Positions 27,132 through 36,172 of a stretch of 46,641 nucleotides of DNA are shown here, piece after piece. The DNA comes from Lentisphaeria bacterium (GTDB lineage Bacteria; Verrucomicrobiota; Lentisphaeria; Victivallales; Victivallaceae). Made by a program: the position numbers and the translations under genes. The stretch's first letter is position 1. Each line of letters starts with the position of its first letter. Where the stretch lies: contig JAFSYV010000254.1 in the NCBI GenBank assembly GCA_017443585.1, positions 1-46,641 of the forward strand, written 5' to 3'. Below the pieces are notes generated by a model. That model was not told the origin of the DNA and searched no databases. It saw only the letters and a list, made by a program, of their open reading frames with translations.

Positions 27132-29906
27132 TCATTTTTTCGGCACTTCGGCAAATTTGACGTTGTCGATCCATACGACTCCCTTCGCGTTCCGGAGCCC
27201 GAAACGGATGCAGCGGCTCCGTCCTTTCAGCACCTTGCCGCCTTCCGGACCGGTGGTCCAGAAGAAGCCCTGCCGGGTCCAGGGCATGGAACCGGTGTAG
27301 GGCGCTTTCGGCACGAAATGATTGCTGTTGTCGCCCAGCAGCAGTTGGAATCCGCCGCCGGGGCCGACGGCCCGCACGTTTTCCATTTTTATGTGGAAAC
27401 TCACCGCATAGGTGGTGTCGGCCTTGAGGGGAAGGTGCTGGAAGATCCACTTGAACTCCCCGTTTTCAGCGTCCAGTTTGGCACTGCGTCCGCCGGTGAT
27501 GAAGGTGTTTTCATCCAGTTCCGGAGCGCCGGGTCCCCGGAGGTCGATCACCCACGATCCCCGCCAGGGGGCGGTGAAATCCCCGTTTCTGATCATGTTG
27601 CCGTCGGAAACCTTTTTGAAGGTCAGCCGTCCATAGTTTTCCACCTCGTGAAAGGCGATGTGATTGGGGGACCAGACGTAAAAGCGGCTCCGGACTGGTG
27701 TATTTTTCAGCGCCCGGTGACGGCAGAAGTTGGCCCGGCATTTTTTCGGATCGAAGCCCTTGAGCGAGGCTTGGGGGATGGCGACTTCGACGATGAAGCG
27801 GTCTTTCAGGGCCTTTACGCCGACCTTCGCCCCGGAGGCCCAGCCGGCGGCGTCATGTCTGGTCTTCCTGCCCGCGCGGATGTTCTTCATCTCGGAAAAA
27901 ACGCCTTTGCTGTTGACGGTGAAATGGTAATAATCTCTGCCGTTCCCGGAAGGATCGAGGAATATCTCCGCCACGGAATCCATCCACAGATCCTTGTGGC
28001 CCCGGGTCAGCCGATTGGCCAGGATGTCATCCATCCGGGGTTCCATGCACTCGAAACTGAAGTAGAGATTTTCCTTGTCCGCCCGGCCCCGGACGATGGT
28101 CTTGACTTCACAGACGTCCCCGGTCATGGGCAGCAGGAAGGTCTTTTCGGCACTCTTCCATGCCGTGTCCTCGAGACTGCCGTCGACGGCGATGGTCTCA
28201 CCGGGGCCGAGGGGCTTCACGAAGTAACTCCAGTCGGCCAGAGCGTTCTTTTCGCGGAAGTATTTGGCGGAAGAATCGAGTAGAGGATCCAGAAAGTGTT
28301 TCCGGATGAACTTCACCCGTCCGAGCGTTTCGCCCGAAACTTTGCGTTCCGCCCGATCGAAAAGTTCGCCGAGGGATCTGAGTTTGGCCGGGGAGTAGAT
28401 CTTTTCCCACACCTCATGGATGGTGGGAGGCGTGGTCACGGGGCCCAGAGGCGTTTCCACGACCTTGCCGAGGAGTTTCGTCGTCCATAACGTTTCGAGG
28501 TCCCGGTAAAACGCATCCATTTCCGGTGCGGCTTCGCCGAACATCAGTTTGTGGTGTTCATCGATCAGCGCCTCGATGTCCGCGCCGTTGTCCCATGCCT
28601 GCCGGAAATAGACGTACATGTTGAGGTAGTTGAAGATCCACCGGTCAGACTCCGCCTCGGCGAAAGACCCGAAGGTATAGGGCGCCTGACGCTTGTAGTA
28701 ATTGCCGATGGTTCGGGGGGCCATCTGGGGGATCCCGATGTGGCAGAGGGGCGTACTGCCTTTTCCCCGCTTGTGGGGATAGGTCCACAGCCACACCTTT
28801 TTCCCCAGTTTCTTCGTCCATGCACGGATCCTTTCGTCGAGGACCTTGCGCTGATCGGGGAACGAGTCCGCCCAGGGACCGGTGACCGCCACCATGACCT
28901 CCAGATTGGCAGGCAGTTCCCGTTTCGGCGGGTCCTTGTAGCGGGCGTAGGCCATGCCCGTGACCTTGGCCCTGATGCCGGTCTTCAGGATCCTGAGGGC
29001 GATATCCGCCACCATATCCCACACGTACTCGCTTTCGCCGTATCGGGCCATGTAGGCTTTGCACTTGCTGCAGAGACAACGGCGGTGATGGTCGCCGGGC
29101 ATGACGCTGAAAAAGCCGGGCTGCCCCACGACGGAGTCCCTACGGAACCCTTTGGCCGGATCGCGGTCGGTTCCTCCCATCACGCCGCGTTTTGAGGCGG
29201 GCTCCCCCTTCAGATAGGAGACGCCGTCGAGAAAGATCTCGTTGCGGAACCCTTCCGAAAGGTAGCAGCCGCTGCCCACCGAGTAGTGGGAGGGCGCATA
29301 GAGTTTGCCCTGCGGATCTTTCGCGAAATACTCGGGATGGCTTTGGGCGAAGCGGCGGTAGTAGCCGGAGTGTTCCAGACTGTGGCAGCAGGGCACGTAG
29401 AAGGTCTGGGCCCGGCGGCGGTAATTCTGAAGCATCGCCCCGTTCCGCCCGGTGTATTCACAGTCGTACCAGTTGTTGTAAAACTCCTGACTGCGGCGTT
29501 GGAAGTGGTCCGGCCGGTCGTAGATGTCGATCTCGCCCAGAACGATTTTGTCGGTCCGGGGAACCACTTCCCCGTACCTGCCGGGAAAGTAGAAGCGCAC
29601 CCCGACAAAGCGCTCCAGAAAATCGTAGACTCCGAAAAGTGTGGCGTGTTCGAAGTAAATGCCGCGCATTTGTGCGGGATCATCTTTCGGCGCGTCACGA
29701 CCGGCTATGACGATCATGTCCTTCCCGGATCTGACGGCGAATCCGTCCCGGTCGAATTTCGATACATCGATCCCCAGAGACCGGGAACAGGCGTTGTCGC
29801 CGACCACGATGGATACTTTTCCGGCGACAGGCGCGGTGACGACGGCGATGCGGGACCTGCTTGCGGCGGTGTCGGCCGCCGTCGTGCTGGCGGGATGCGC
29901 CGGCAC
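27132..29906 (-). CDS. DUF4838-type glycoside hydrolase with C-terminal carbohydrate-binding domains (5' end doubtful)
   Basis: 924 residues as drawn. Residues about 29-125 look like the alpha-glucuronidase N-terminal-type domain (VSIVVGDNACSRSLGIDVSK, GIYFEHATLFGVYDFLERF). A DUF4838 catalytic-like barrel follows to about 450, with CLCSKCKAYM and a VWDMVADIA helix. Around 575-750 is a CBM9-like domain (AVDGSLEDTAWKSAEKTF), and the last 150 residues resemble a galactose-binding-like domain. Such proteins act on complex glycans in polysaccharide-degrading PVC bacteria and Bacteroidetes. The first 28 residues carry no signal peptide and overlap the divergent lipoprotein start, so the true 5' end was probably lost. 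Confidence 0.75.
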   Translation of the reverse strand: MPAHPASTTAADTAASRSRIAVVTAPVAGKVSIVVGDNACSRSLGIDVSKFDRDGFAVRSGKDMIVIAGRDAPKDDPAQMRGIYFEHATLFGVYDFLERFVGVRFYFPGRYGEVVPRTDKIVLGEIDIYDRPDHFQRRSQEFYNNWYDCEYTGRNGAMLQNYRRRAQTFYVPCCHSLEHSGYYRRFAQSHPEYFAKDPQGKLYAPSHYSVGSGCYLSEGFRNEIFLDGVSYLKGEPASKRGVMGGTDRDPAKGFRRDSVVGQPGFFSVMPGDHHRRCLCSKCKAYMARYGESEYVWDMVADIALRILKTGIRAKVTGMAYARYKDPPKRELPANLEVMVAVTGPWADSFPDQRKVLDERIRAWTKKLGKKVWLWTYPHKRGKGSTPLCHIGIPQMAPRTIGNYYKRQAPYTFGSFAEAESDRWIFNYLNMYVYFRQAWDNGADIEALIDEHHKLMFGEAAPEMDAFYRDLETLWTTKLLGKVVETPLGPVTTPPTIHEVWEKIYSPAKLRSLGELFDRAERKVSGETLGRVKFIRKHFLDPLLDSSAKYFREKNALADWSYFVKPLGPGETIAVDGSLEDTAWKSAEKTFLLPMTGDVCEVKTIVRGRADKENLYFSFECMEPRMDDILANRLTRGHKDLWMDSVAEIFLDPSGNGRDYYHFTVNSKGVFSEMKNIRAGRKTRHDAAGWASGAKVGVKALKDRFIVEVAIPQASLKGFDPKKCRANFCRHRALKNTPVRSRFYVWSPNHIAFHEVENYGRLTFKKVSDGNMIRNGDFTAPWRGSWVIDLRGPGAPELDENTFITGGRSAKLDAENGEFKWIFQHLPLKADTTYAVSFHIKMENVRAVGPGGGFQLLLGDNSNHFVPKAPYTGSMPWTRQGFFWTTGPEGGKVLKGRSRCIRFGLRNAKGVVWIDNVKFAEVPKK

Positions 29907-30753
29907 TCCAGGCGCGCCGCTGAAAACGGAAAATCTTTTCTTCGACGGGGCCGCAGGCGGCGCGGAGACGGTCGCCGATTACGACGCGCTGGTCCTCAAA
30001 AGCGACGGGGCGGAGATCTACGGTCAGATTCTGATACCGGACCGGTCTTTCGGCGCCGGGCGCCCCTGTGTTCTGATGTTCCACGGGTTCGCCGGTTTCG
30101 GCCGGTTCGATGACGTGGGACAGGCCCTTTGCCGTGCCGGATGCGTGGTGCTGATCCCCCATCACCGGGGCGCGTGGGGCAGTCAGGGCAAGTATACCGT
30201 TTCCAACTGCGTTCAGGATGCGGTGAATTTGGTCCGTCATGTGCAGAGTCCCGGTTTCCGGAAGAAATATCACATTGATCCGAACGCGGTTTTTCTGGTC
30301 GGCCACAGCATGGGCGGCAATACGGTCCTCAATGCGGCGGTCCGGGCTCCCGGTGTGCGTGGGATTGTCATGCTGGCGCCCTGCGACATCGGAACCATGT
30401 ATCGCCAGATGCCGAAGGACAAGATGAAATACTTCATGATCGACAACGGATTGGGGGCCCTGCGCACCGACGGTTTCGAGGCTGTCTACGCCGACCTTGC
30501 CCGGTATGCGGCCGAATACGCCTTCCCGCAGGCGGCGGTGAAATTGAAGAACATTCATCTGCTCCTCATCATCGGAGAATGGGATACCTGTATTTCCAAC
30601 GATCTGCTGAAGGCCTTTTTCGTTGCCGCGAGGGGCAACAGGACTCTTCTTTCCTGTTCCCGCAGGAGCTATCGGAGCCGTCACGGGCTGATGGGCGTCC
30701 GTACGCAAGTGAGCCGGGATATTGCGGAGTTCATCCTCGAATCAACGAGATGA
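29848..30753 (+). CDS. Alpha/beta-hydrolase lipoprotein (dienelactone hydrolase-like)
   Basis: 301 residues from ATG 29848, which gives a proper lipoprotein signal with lipobox VVLAGC (Cys17). The hydrolase core has MFHGFAGFG (oxyanion loop), the nucleophile Ser154 in VGHSMGGN, Asp in GEWDTCISN and a likely base His in SRHGLMG. It should be an envelope esterase or peptidase of unknown substrate. No ribosome site or promoter is visible, because its 5' end overlaps the divergent glycosidase frame by 59 bp. Confidence 0.75.
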   Translation: MRDLLAAVSAAVVLAGCAGTPGAPLKTENLFFDGAAGGAETVADYDALVLKSDGAEIYGQILIPDRSFGAGRPCVLMFHGFAGFGRFDDVGQALCRAGCVVLIPHHRGAWGSQGKYTVSNCVQDAVNLVRHVQSPGFRKKYHIDPNAVFLVGHSMGGNTVLNAAVRAPGVRGIVMLAPCDIGTMYRQMPKDKMKYFMIDNGLGALRTDGFEAVYADLARYAAEYAFPQAAVKLKNIHLLLIIGEWDTCISNDLLKAFFVAARGNRTLLSCSRRSYRSRHGLMGVRTQVSRDIAEFILESTR

Positions 30754-30787
30754 GGGCGGTTGGTCCGGCATGAAGACCAGCCCCGCG

Positions 30788-30830
30788 GCGCCGGAGGGAC
30801 CCCGTATCTGCGGCACGGTCCCTCCGGCGC
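30788..30830. repeat. Long GC-rich hairpin between convergent genes
   Basis: GCGCCGGAGGGACC (30788-30801) pairs perfectly with 30817-30830 over 15 nt. It stands between the convergent hydrolase and AAA genes, where a terminator is expected, but no T-tract follows on either strand. Confidence 0.6.
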
Positions 30831-30834
30831 GGGT

Positions 30835-33042
30835 TCAGAAGCCCATCTTGCCCTTGGCGGCGAAGCGATTGGCCTGTTTCGCCGCACTTTCGCGCCTCAG
30901 ACCCTCCAGGCGCTCCGCGTTGGTGACGTCGCCTCCGAGGTAGAAGAGCCCCTGCCGCACGGTGCGGAAGTCGCCGGGGGCGAGGTTCGGGATCCCGGCC
31001 AGGAGAGCTGCTTCGGCGTCGGTGAGGGGGGTGCCGAACATTCTTTCGAAGAAGAGTTTCTTGCCGGCATCGTCCAGATAGTCGAACTCCAACTTGAAAG
31101 TGAAGCGCCGCAGGATCGCCGCGTCCAGGTTGGCGGCGAAGTTGGTCGCGCCGACCATCACGCCGGTGAAATTTTCCATCCGGTGCAGGAGCTCGTTGAC
31201 CTGGGTGACCTCCCAGGAGCGCTGGGCACGGCTGCGGCTCTGGACCAGTCCGTCGATCTCGTCGAGGAAAAGGATGGCCCTTTCCGCCTCGGCCTGTTCG
31301 AAGGCCCGGCGGATCAGCTTCTCGGTGCCGCCGACGAACATGCTCAGGAGGTCGCTGCCCATCAGGACGACCACCTTGACGCCGAGCTGGGCGCCGAGAT
31401 ACTTCACGAACTCGGTCTTGCCGGTGCCCGGCGCCCCGGAAAGGAGGATGTTCATCCGGGGGCGGTCGATGCCGCCGGAGGGTTCCTCCCGGAACCGCCG
31501 CACCGCCTCGATGAGCCGGGGGAGAGGGAGCGAGCCGTCGATGTTCAGCCCCTCCAGCGAATAGTCTTCGGCCGGGCGCATGGCCTCGTCGGCGTTCTCC
31601 ACGCCGAGGAGTTCGCAGTGGGGCTTCATCAGCGTTTCGACCAGCTCTTCGACCTCACCGGGTGCGGGGATGAGCTTGACCAGGTTCTGCAGGACCAGCG
31701 TGATGCCGCCCGCGCTGACGGGATAGCGCTTGGCGAATTTGCGCATCATCTCTTCGCTCACGAGGGACCCGAGCTTCATCTTTTCGACGTTGTTGCGCCA
31801 GATGGAAAGCCGCTGCTCGGCGTCGAGGGCTTCGAAGCGGATCGAGTAGTCGAACCGGCGGCGGCTGGATTCGTCCAGTTCGTCCGCGGAAGAGTTGGTG
31901 ATCCAGATCGTGGGCGTGGTCACGTGGTCGAGGAGTGCGTTGAGCATCCCCTTGTCGCCCGCGGGAGCGCGTCCCGCGCCGAAGAGCGCGAAGGGACCGC
32001 CGCCGGAGCTGCCCCGGAGCATCTCATCGGCTTCGTCGACGATGATCAGGCTTTTGGCGGGATCGACCTGACTGCTGCAGATCTGGAGCGCGCCGAACCG
32101 GAACGAGGGCGCGCTCGTCGCTTCGTTGCTGCGGTGATCGTGGGTGTCCTGAGCGATGATGCAGCATTTGCGTTTCAGTTCGGCGGCCAGGGTCCGGGCG
32201 AAACTGGTCTTGCCGGTGCCCGGCGCCCCGTAGAGCAGGATGTTGACCGGGGATTTGCCGTTGGCGCCGTCGATGATCCGTTTCAGGATACCGCCGTGCT
32301 TTTGGGCGAGGGAGCCGTAAAACTCCCAGGGCAGGACCTCTTCGCGGCTGATGCGGAAGTAGGAGCTGGAAAGCGGTTCGTTGCGCACACCGTTCAGAAA
32401 GCCCAGCAGACTGCCGTTGATGCCGAATTCGTCATTGAGGCAATGATACCGGCGCAGTTTGCTGTTTTCGTCCAGGAGCGCAAGGACTTCCGAAACGTCG
32501 CAGTCGAGACATTTGGCGATGAAGGTCGCTCTGCTCTGCGGACTGGAGGGCGAGTGGGCACTCTCCGGCGAAGCGAGCGGACCGTCGGAACAGGTCAGAG
32601 AGATGACCATCAGGACGTTCGTTTCGAGAGCCGTGAGCGACAGGGTCTCCTGCAGTTCGACGCTGCGCCGGGCGAAGGGCTCGTTCGAGCACTTTTCCAG
32701 CGGATGCTGTTCCATATGGCGGTCGATGAGCCCGAAGAGCATCTTTTTCAGCCGCGCGCGGGCGAATTCGGCGGACCAGATCTCGCGGATGATTTCCCGC
32801 GGGTCGTCGTCGAAGTCCAGCCGGTTGGGGCGGCGGGACGCGTTCTGCATCCTGGTGATGGTTTTTTCGGGGAAGGTCTCTTTGATGAGGCGGATGAGTT
32901 CTTCGGGGCTCAGCAGCTCCTCGACCACGGCGAAGGCGTCGCAGTCGAACACGGGGCCGTTGTGACGCCGGATGAAATTGGCGAAATACTCCAGCGCCTT
33001 GCCGGTTTTCCAATAGTTTTTGGTTTCGGTATAACGTCTCAT
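30835..33042 (-). CDS. Tandem-AAA ATPase under sigma-54 control
   Basis: 735 residues. An all-helical N-terminal region of about 230 residues is of unknown family. Two AAA modules follow. The first has Walker A YGAPGTGKTSFA, Walker B SLIIVDEADE and RRRFD. The second has Walker A SGAPGTGKTEFV, Walker B AILFLDEIDG, and the sensor and arginine region ATNFAANLDAAILRRF. Two-ring AAA proteins usually unfold or remodel proteins. CAGGAGAAG precedes the ATG, and a sigma-54 promoter (33102-33087) lies 45 bp upstream, so it belongs to the sigma-54 island. No protease or nuclease domain is fused. Confidence 0.88.
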   Translation of the reverse strand: MRRYTETKNYWKTGKALEYFANFIRRHNGPVFDCDAFAVVEELLSPEELIRLIKETFPEKTITRMQNASRRPNRLDFDDDPREIIREIWSAEFARARLKKMLFGLIDRHMEQHPLEKCSNEPFARRSVELQETLSLTALETNVLMVISLTCSDGPLASPESAHSPSSPQSRATFIAKCLDCDVSEVLALLDENSKLRRYHCLNDEFGINGSLLGFLNGVRNEPLSSSYFRISREEVLPWEFYGSLAQKHGGILKRIIDGANGKSPVNILLYGAPGTGKTSFARTLAAELKRKCCIIAQDTHDHRSNEATSAPSFRFGALQICSSQVDPAKSLIIVDEADEMLRGSSGGGPFALFGAGRAPAGDKGMLNALLDHVTTPTIWITNSSADELDESSRRRFDYSIRFEALDAEQRLSIWRNNVEKMKLGSLVSEEMMRKFAKRYPVSAGGITLVLQNLVKLIPAPGEVEELVETLMKPHCELLGVENADEAMRPAEDYSLEGLNIDGSLPLPRLIEAVRRFREEPSGGIDRPRMNILLSGAPGTGKTEFVKYLGAQLGVKVVVLMGSDLLSMFVGGTEKLIRRAFEQAEAERAILFLDEIDGLVQSRSRAQRSWEVTQVNELLHRMENFTGVMVGATNFAANLDAAILRRFTFKLEFDYLDDAGKKLFFERMFGTPLTDAEAALLAGIPNLAPGDFRTVRQGLFYLGGDVTNAERLEGLRRESAAKQANRFAAKGKMGF

Positions 33043-33086
33043 GGTTTACTTCTCCTGTTTGTGTTTTTGGGCGCGGTGCCATCGGG

Positions 33087-33102
33087 GCAAATTCCGTGCC
33101 AA
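33087..33102 (-). promoter_or_regulatory. sigma-54 promoter of the AAA gene
   Basis: On the minus strand TTGGCACGGAATTTGC matches the -24/-12 consensus TTGGCACG-N4-TTGC exactly in both boxes. Transcription should start near 33075, about 30 nt before the AAA ATG. Confidence 0.85.
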
Positions 33103-33147
33103 CAGCGTTTCATGCGGGAAATCTTCTTCGCCGCTCTGTTCCTGTGG

Positions 33148-33176
33148 TTCAAAAACTGACCGAACTATTCAAAAAC
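33148..33176. promoter_or_regulatory. Two TTCAAAAAC boxes 20 bp apart (candidate activator sites)
   Basis: TTCAAAAAC occurs at 33148-33156 and 33168-33176, exactly 20 bp apart, 45-75 bp upstream of the sigma-54 element at 33102. GTTCAAAA is also found behind the sigma-54 promoters at 37130 and 41326. Helical phasing and position suit enhancer binding; this is inference. Confidence 0.4.
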
Positions 33177-33182
33177 CGATCG

Positions 33183-33341
33183 TTATTTCATGCCTTTCTC
33201 CCGAAAAGTTGCTGATGGAACTGAAGAAAAAAACATGTTTGCTTTCGTGTCGTCTCCCTGCATCGGCGCAGGGAGGTCCGGCCGTCCCGGCCGAAACGGG
33301 AGTCCCCCGGCGGCGGCTTCTCGAAATCCATCATTCGCCAT
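33183..33341 (-). CDS. Possible 52-residue small protein
   Basis: ATG 33341 follows AAAGGGAGG by about 4 bp and opens a frame to TAA at 33183 (MANDGFREAAAGGLPF start, FREKGMK end). It lies in the 515-bp gap between two divergent sigma-54 promoters, upstream of the AAA promoter. No family is recognised, and coding status rests only on the ribosome site. The remaining gap (33342-33494) holds a plus-strand hairpin GCAGTT/AACTGC (33414-33435) followed by TTTTTTTT. Confidence 0.3.
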   Translation of the reverse strand: MANDGFREAAAGGLPFRPGRPDLPAPMQGDDTKANMFFSSVPSATFREKGMK

Positions 33342-33494
33342 ACGACCTCCCTTTCACACCATTTCTTTTATTTCTCCCAAAAACCATTTCCTTAAAGTAT
33401 ACCGATCGGATCGGCAGTTTTTTTCACGCAACTGCATTTTTTTTGAAAAAAAACTCCATGCAGCCCTTTCCGCCCCCGTGATGGGGAAAGACAT

Positions 33495-33510
33495 TTGGCA
33501 CGGTTTTTGC
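33495..33510 (+). promoter_or_regulatory. sigma-54 promoter of the QPQF-repeat operon
   Basis: TTGGCACGGTTTTTGC: TGGCAC (33496-33501), five bases, TTGC (33507-33510). It is 48 bp upstream of the start codon and divergent from the AAA sigma-54 promoter. Confidence 0.85.
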
Positions 33511-33557
33511 TTCCCGGAGAGCAGAACACCCGTAACGCAAGCGACAGGGAGGATAAA

Positions 33558-34262
33558 ATGAAAGACGCGTGGGATAAATTGAAAGAGTTGCAGGAGCATC
33601 CGGAACTGGCCGGGACTCCGGGGTATGAACTGGAAAAATTACGGGAAGAGGGCGATCCTGTCCCGTGGTTCCTGCTGCTGATGAAGCAGCCGCAGTTCGC
33701 GCCGCCGCGCAGCTGGTGGTTCGAACTGTACAACCGCTGTGACCTGCCATGGGCCCGGCTTCTCTTCGAGCAGCCGCAGTTCGAAGAATACTGCCATTGG
33801 GAAGCTCTGAGCCGTCTGGAACTGGTGAAACTTTCCTTCCTCGCGCCGGAAATTTTCCGCCGGAACTTTCCCCAGGGACGGCGGCACGATCTGTACGCGT
33901 TCCTCACGCCCCTCGAACTGAAAGGCCTGCTGAGCGACGTTCCCCAGGCGGCGGAGGAGCTCGACATGGAGGAAGTCGGCGAAACGATCGGCCCTGACGG
34001 CTGGCTCTTCGTGCTCGCCTACCAGCCGCAGCTGGAAAAATACTTCGACTGGCCAACAGTGGAAAAGCGTCCCTCCAACTACTGGGAGTGTCTGCTCCGC
34101 CGCCAGCCGCAGTTCGCGGATCACTGCGATTTTTCCCTGCTCGGCCGCTGGCAGATCGTTCGAATTCTCACGAAACAGCCCCAGTTCGCCGACCGCTTCG
34201 ACCTTACCCGTCTCAGGCCCGAGGACCGGAAGAAACTCGAAGAGAAAGGAATCGTCATATGA
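33558..34262 (+). CDS. QPQF-repeat protein under sigma-54 control
   Basis: 234 residues from ATG 33558, with GGGAGGA 4-5 bp upstream. Five units of about 33-35 residues carry QPQF/QPQL followed by a cysteine- or phenylalanine-plus-aromatic pair (MKQPQFAPP, FEQPQFEEYCHW, AYQPQLEKYFDW, RRQPQFADHCDF, TKQPQFADRFDL). They suggest a helical solenoid for protein binding. I know this QPQFA..CDW pattern from repeat proteins of related bacteria but not a function. The stop overlaps the next start (ATGA). Confidence 0.75.
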   Translation: MKDAWDKLKELQEHPELAGTPGYELEKLREEGDPVPWFLLLMKQPQFAPPRSWWFELYNRCDLPWARLLFEQPQFEEYCHWEALSRLELVKLSFLAPEIFRRNFPQGRRHDLYAFLTPLELKGLLSDVPQAAEELDMEEVGETIGPDGWLFVLAYQPQLEKYFDWPTVEKRPSNYWECLLRRQPQFADHCDFSLLGRWQIVRILTKQPQFADRFDLTRLRPEDRKKLEEKGIVI

Positions 34263-34675
34263 TCCCTTCGGTCAAGCGGGATATAATCGGAAATTTAGTC
34301 ACGGTAGGAGCCTATCCGCCCTCGGAGATCCCGGAGCACTACTACCCGACGCGCGGGCTTGCTGCCCGCAGCTGTCTGCTGTGCGTCCACTGTTCGGCCC
34401 GGCGGGAGCTGCGTCAAGATAAGCGCTTCATCGTTCCTCTCGAACACTGGAATTGCCGCCTGGGCCATGCGGAAACGACCTGCCGTAGTTACGAACGACT
34501 CCCGGAGCTCCGCGCCCGGAACATGACGCCCCTTGAGCGCGTCTACCACCGCATGTACACGCGAAAGCAGCTGCGCCGACTCTTTGCGCAACACTTCCGC
34601 GTTCCAAGACTTACCCCCTATGAATTCGCGGAATGCTTCATCCTCTCAAAACACGAAAAATCCGACAGATTGTAA
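34259..34675 (+). CDS. Cysteine-rich protein of unknown function, coupled to the QPQF protein
   Basis: 138 residues, starting in the ATGA overlap with the QPQF gene, so translation is coupled. Cysteines at CLLCVHC and NCRLGH..TTC could bind a metal. The C-terminal half is basic and helical (ERVYHRMYTRKQLRRLF). No family is recognised. It shares the sigma-54 transcript of the repeat protein. Confidence 0.6.
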   Translation: MIPSVKRDIIGNLVTVGAYPPSEIPEHYYPTRGLAARSCLLCVHCSARRELRQDKRFIVPLEHWNCRLGHAETTCRSYERLPELRARNMTPLERVYHRMYTRKQLRRLFAQHFRVPRLTPYEFAECFILSKHEKSDRL

Positions 34676-34681
34676 GTCGGA
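34656..34681 (-). terminator. Intrinsic terminator for the BspA-like LRR gene
   Basis: On the minus strand TCCGAC (34681-34676) pairs with GTCGGA (34666-34661) over 9 nt and is followed by TTTTT. It overlaps the end of the convergent plus-strand gene. Confidence 0.6.
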
Positions 34682-34686
34682 CTTGA

Positions 34687-35895
34687 TCATGATTTACGCC
34701 GCCGCGATTCGACGAAACGCTTAAAATCCGGCTGATCCATGCAAGGGCATCCATAAAACGCGCCATCCTCAATGATCTTGACACTCTCCGGAATTTCGAC
34801 ATGCCTCAAATTGGAGCAGTTGCGGAATGCTCCGCCGGATATCGTCGTCACGCTGTCGGGAATATCTATATCTGTCAGACTTGCGCAGTTGCAAAACAGG
34901 CAATTGCCAATGGTCTTAATTCCGTGTGGAATATTCACATCTGTCAGCTTGTAGCAATCGCAGAACGCATATTCACCGATGCTGGTCACACTTTCAGGGA
35001 TATTCACGCTCTTCAGGGAAGATCTGGAAAACGCCTTGTCTCCGATGGATGTTGCGCCAGCGGGGATGTCTATGCGTTCCAACTCCGTGCAATCTTCGAA
35101 CGCCGATGAGGAAATACGTTTAACCCCTTCGCCGAAGTTGACATTTTTTAGTTTGTGGCAAAACGCAAAAGTCATTTTTTCGATGCACGTTACTTTTGCC
35201 GGAATGTTGATGGTCGTTAAATTGTCGCATCCGCAGAATGCATCCGCCCCGATGTGCCCAACACTATTGGGGATATTCACGGTCGTCAGGCTGGAACATC
35301 CGGCAAATGCACTGTTCCCAATATGCATTATCCCGGCCGGAATTGTGATGCTTGTCAAACTGTTGCATTCGCAAAAGGTTGATGGTGCAATGCGCGTCAT
35401 TCCAACGGGGATGTTCACGGTTATCAAACTGTTGCAACCTTGAAATGCACCTTCTCCGATGCGCGTTAAGTGCGGAGGAAAGTTGACGCACGCTAGTTTG
35501 TCACATCCCGCAAATGCATCTTTCCCAATACTGGTTACGCTGTCGGGGATGGTTACGCTCGACAGATTATCGCACGAATGGAATGTCTGGTCTTCTATGC
35601 GCGTCACACCATCAGGGATTATTATGGTTTTCAAGGCGGGACACCAATCGAACGCACCCTTGCCGATGTGTACTACACTGGGAGGAATTTGTATTTTCTC
35701 AAGTTCGAAACAGCCAAAAAAAGCCTCATTGCCGATACTTGTAATTCCACTTGGAACGATGTATTCCGTGTTTTCAAGACTTCGGCAATAATGGGTCAGG
35801 CGGCGACGATCGGCACTAAATTGTATGCCTCGCACCTTGTCTTCCGCAAAGCGAATAATGTCCAGCTCCGGCAGATTTGTTTCGTCAGGCTTCAT
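34687..35895 (-). CDS. BspA-type leucine-rich repeat protein (LRR_5)
   Basis: 402 residues with about thirteen LRR_5/BspA repeats of 23 residues, for example IPDSVTSIGKDAFAGCDKL, IPNSVGHIGADAFCGC and IPESVTSIGEYAFCDC. The N-terminal 45 residues lack a signal peptide, so it should be cytoplasmic, unlike surface BspA proteins. Repeats bind proteins; the partner is unknown. It has a sigma-70-type promoter and not a sigma-54 one, though it sits among sigma-54 units. Confidence 0.85.
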   Translation of the reverse strand: MKPDETNLPELDIIRFAEDKVRGIQFSADRRRLTHYCRSLENTEYIVPSGITSIGNEAFFGCFELEKIQIPPSVVHIGKGAFDWCPALKTIIIPDGVTRIEDQTFHSCDNLSSVTIPDSVTSIGKDAFAGCDKLACVNFPPHLTRIGEGAFQGCNSLITVNIPVGMTRIAPSTFCECNSLTSITIPAGIMHIGNSAFAGCSSLTTVNIPNSVGHIGADAFCGCDNLTTINIPAKVTCIEKMTFAFCHKLKNVNFGEGVKRISSSAFEDCTELERIDIPAGATSIGDKAFSRSSLKSVNIPESVTSIGEYAFCDCYKLTDVNIPHGIKTIGNCLFCNCASLTDIDIPDSVTTISGGAFRNCSNLRHVEIPESVKIIEDGAFYGCPCMDQPDFKRFVESRRRKS

Positions 35896-35936
35896 AAGTC
35901 ATCCTTGGTTTCGTTGTTTATCTCTTCCGCACTATT

Positions 35937-35965
35937 AAAATAGCCCATGATTCCAAAAAAATCAA
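35937..35965 (-). promoter_or_regulatory. sigma-70 promoter TTGATT-17-TATTTT
   Basis: On the minus strand -35 TTGATT (35965-35960), 17 bp, -10 TATTTT (35942-35937) preceded by GC. It is about 40 bp upstream of the BspA-like gene. Confidence 0.6.
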
Positions 35966-36172
35966 CCCCCGCCATCAACATTCGTGGGAACGATCAAAAA
36001 AAGGGTTTCAAGCTAATTAAAGACGATTTTATATATTTTTCACTCTCATTCACGTTTTTCATAATCGTCCACCATACCATACGAATATACCTATCATAAG
36101 CCGGGGTAAGGAAAAGCCTTTTTGTTCACGACACTTGCACTGAGGGATCTCTCTCCGGGGCGAGCTGATTGT

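Noticed and set aside
30788..30830. Bidirectional intrinsic terminator
   Set aside because: The stem is perfect but no T-tract follows on either strand; listed as an inverted repeat only.
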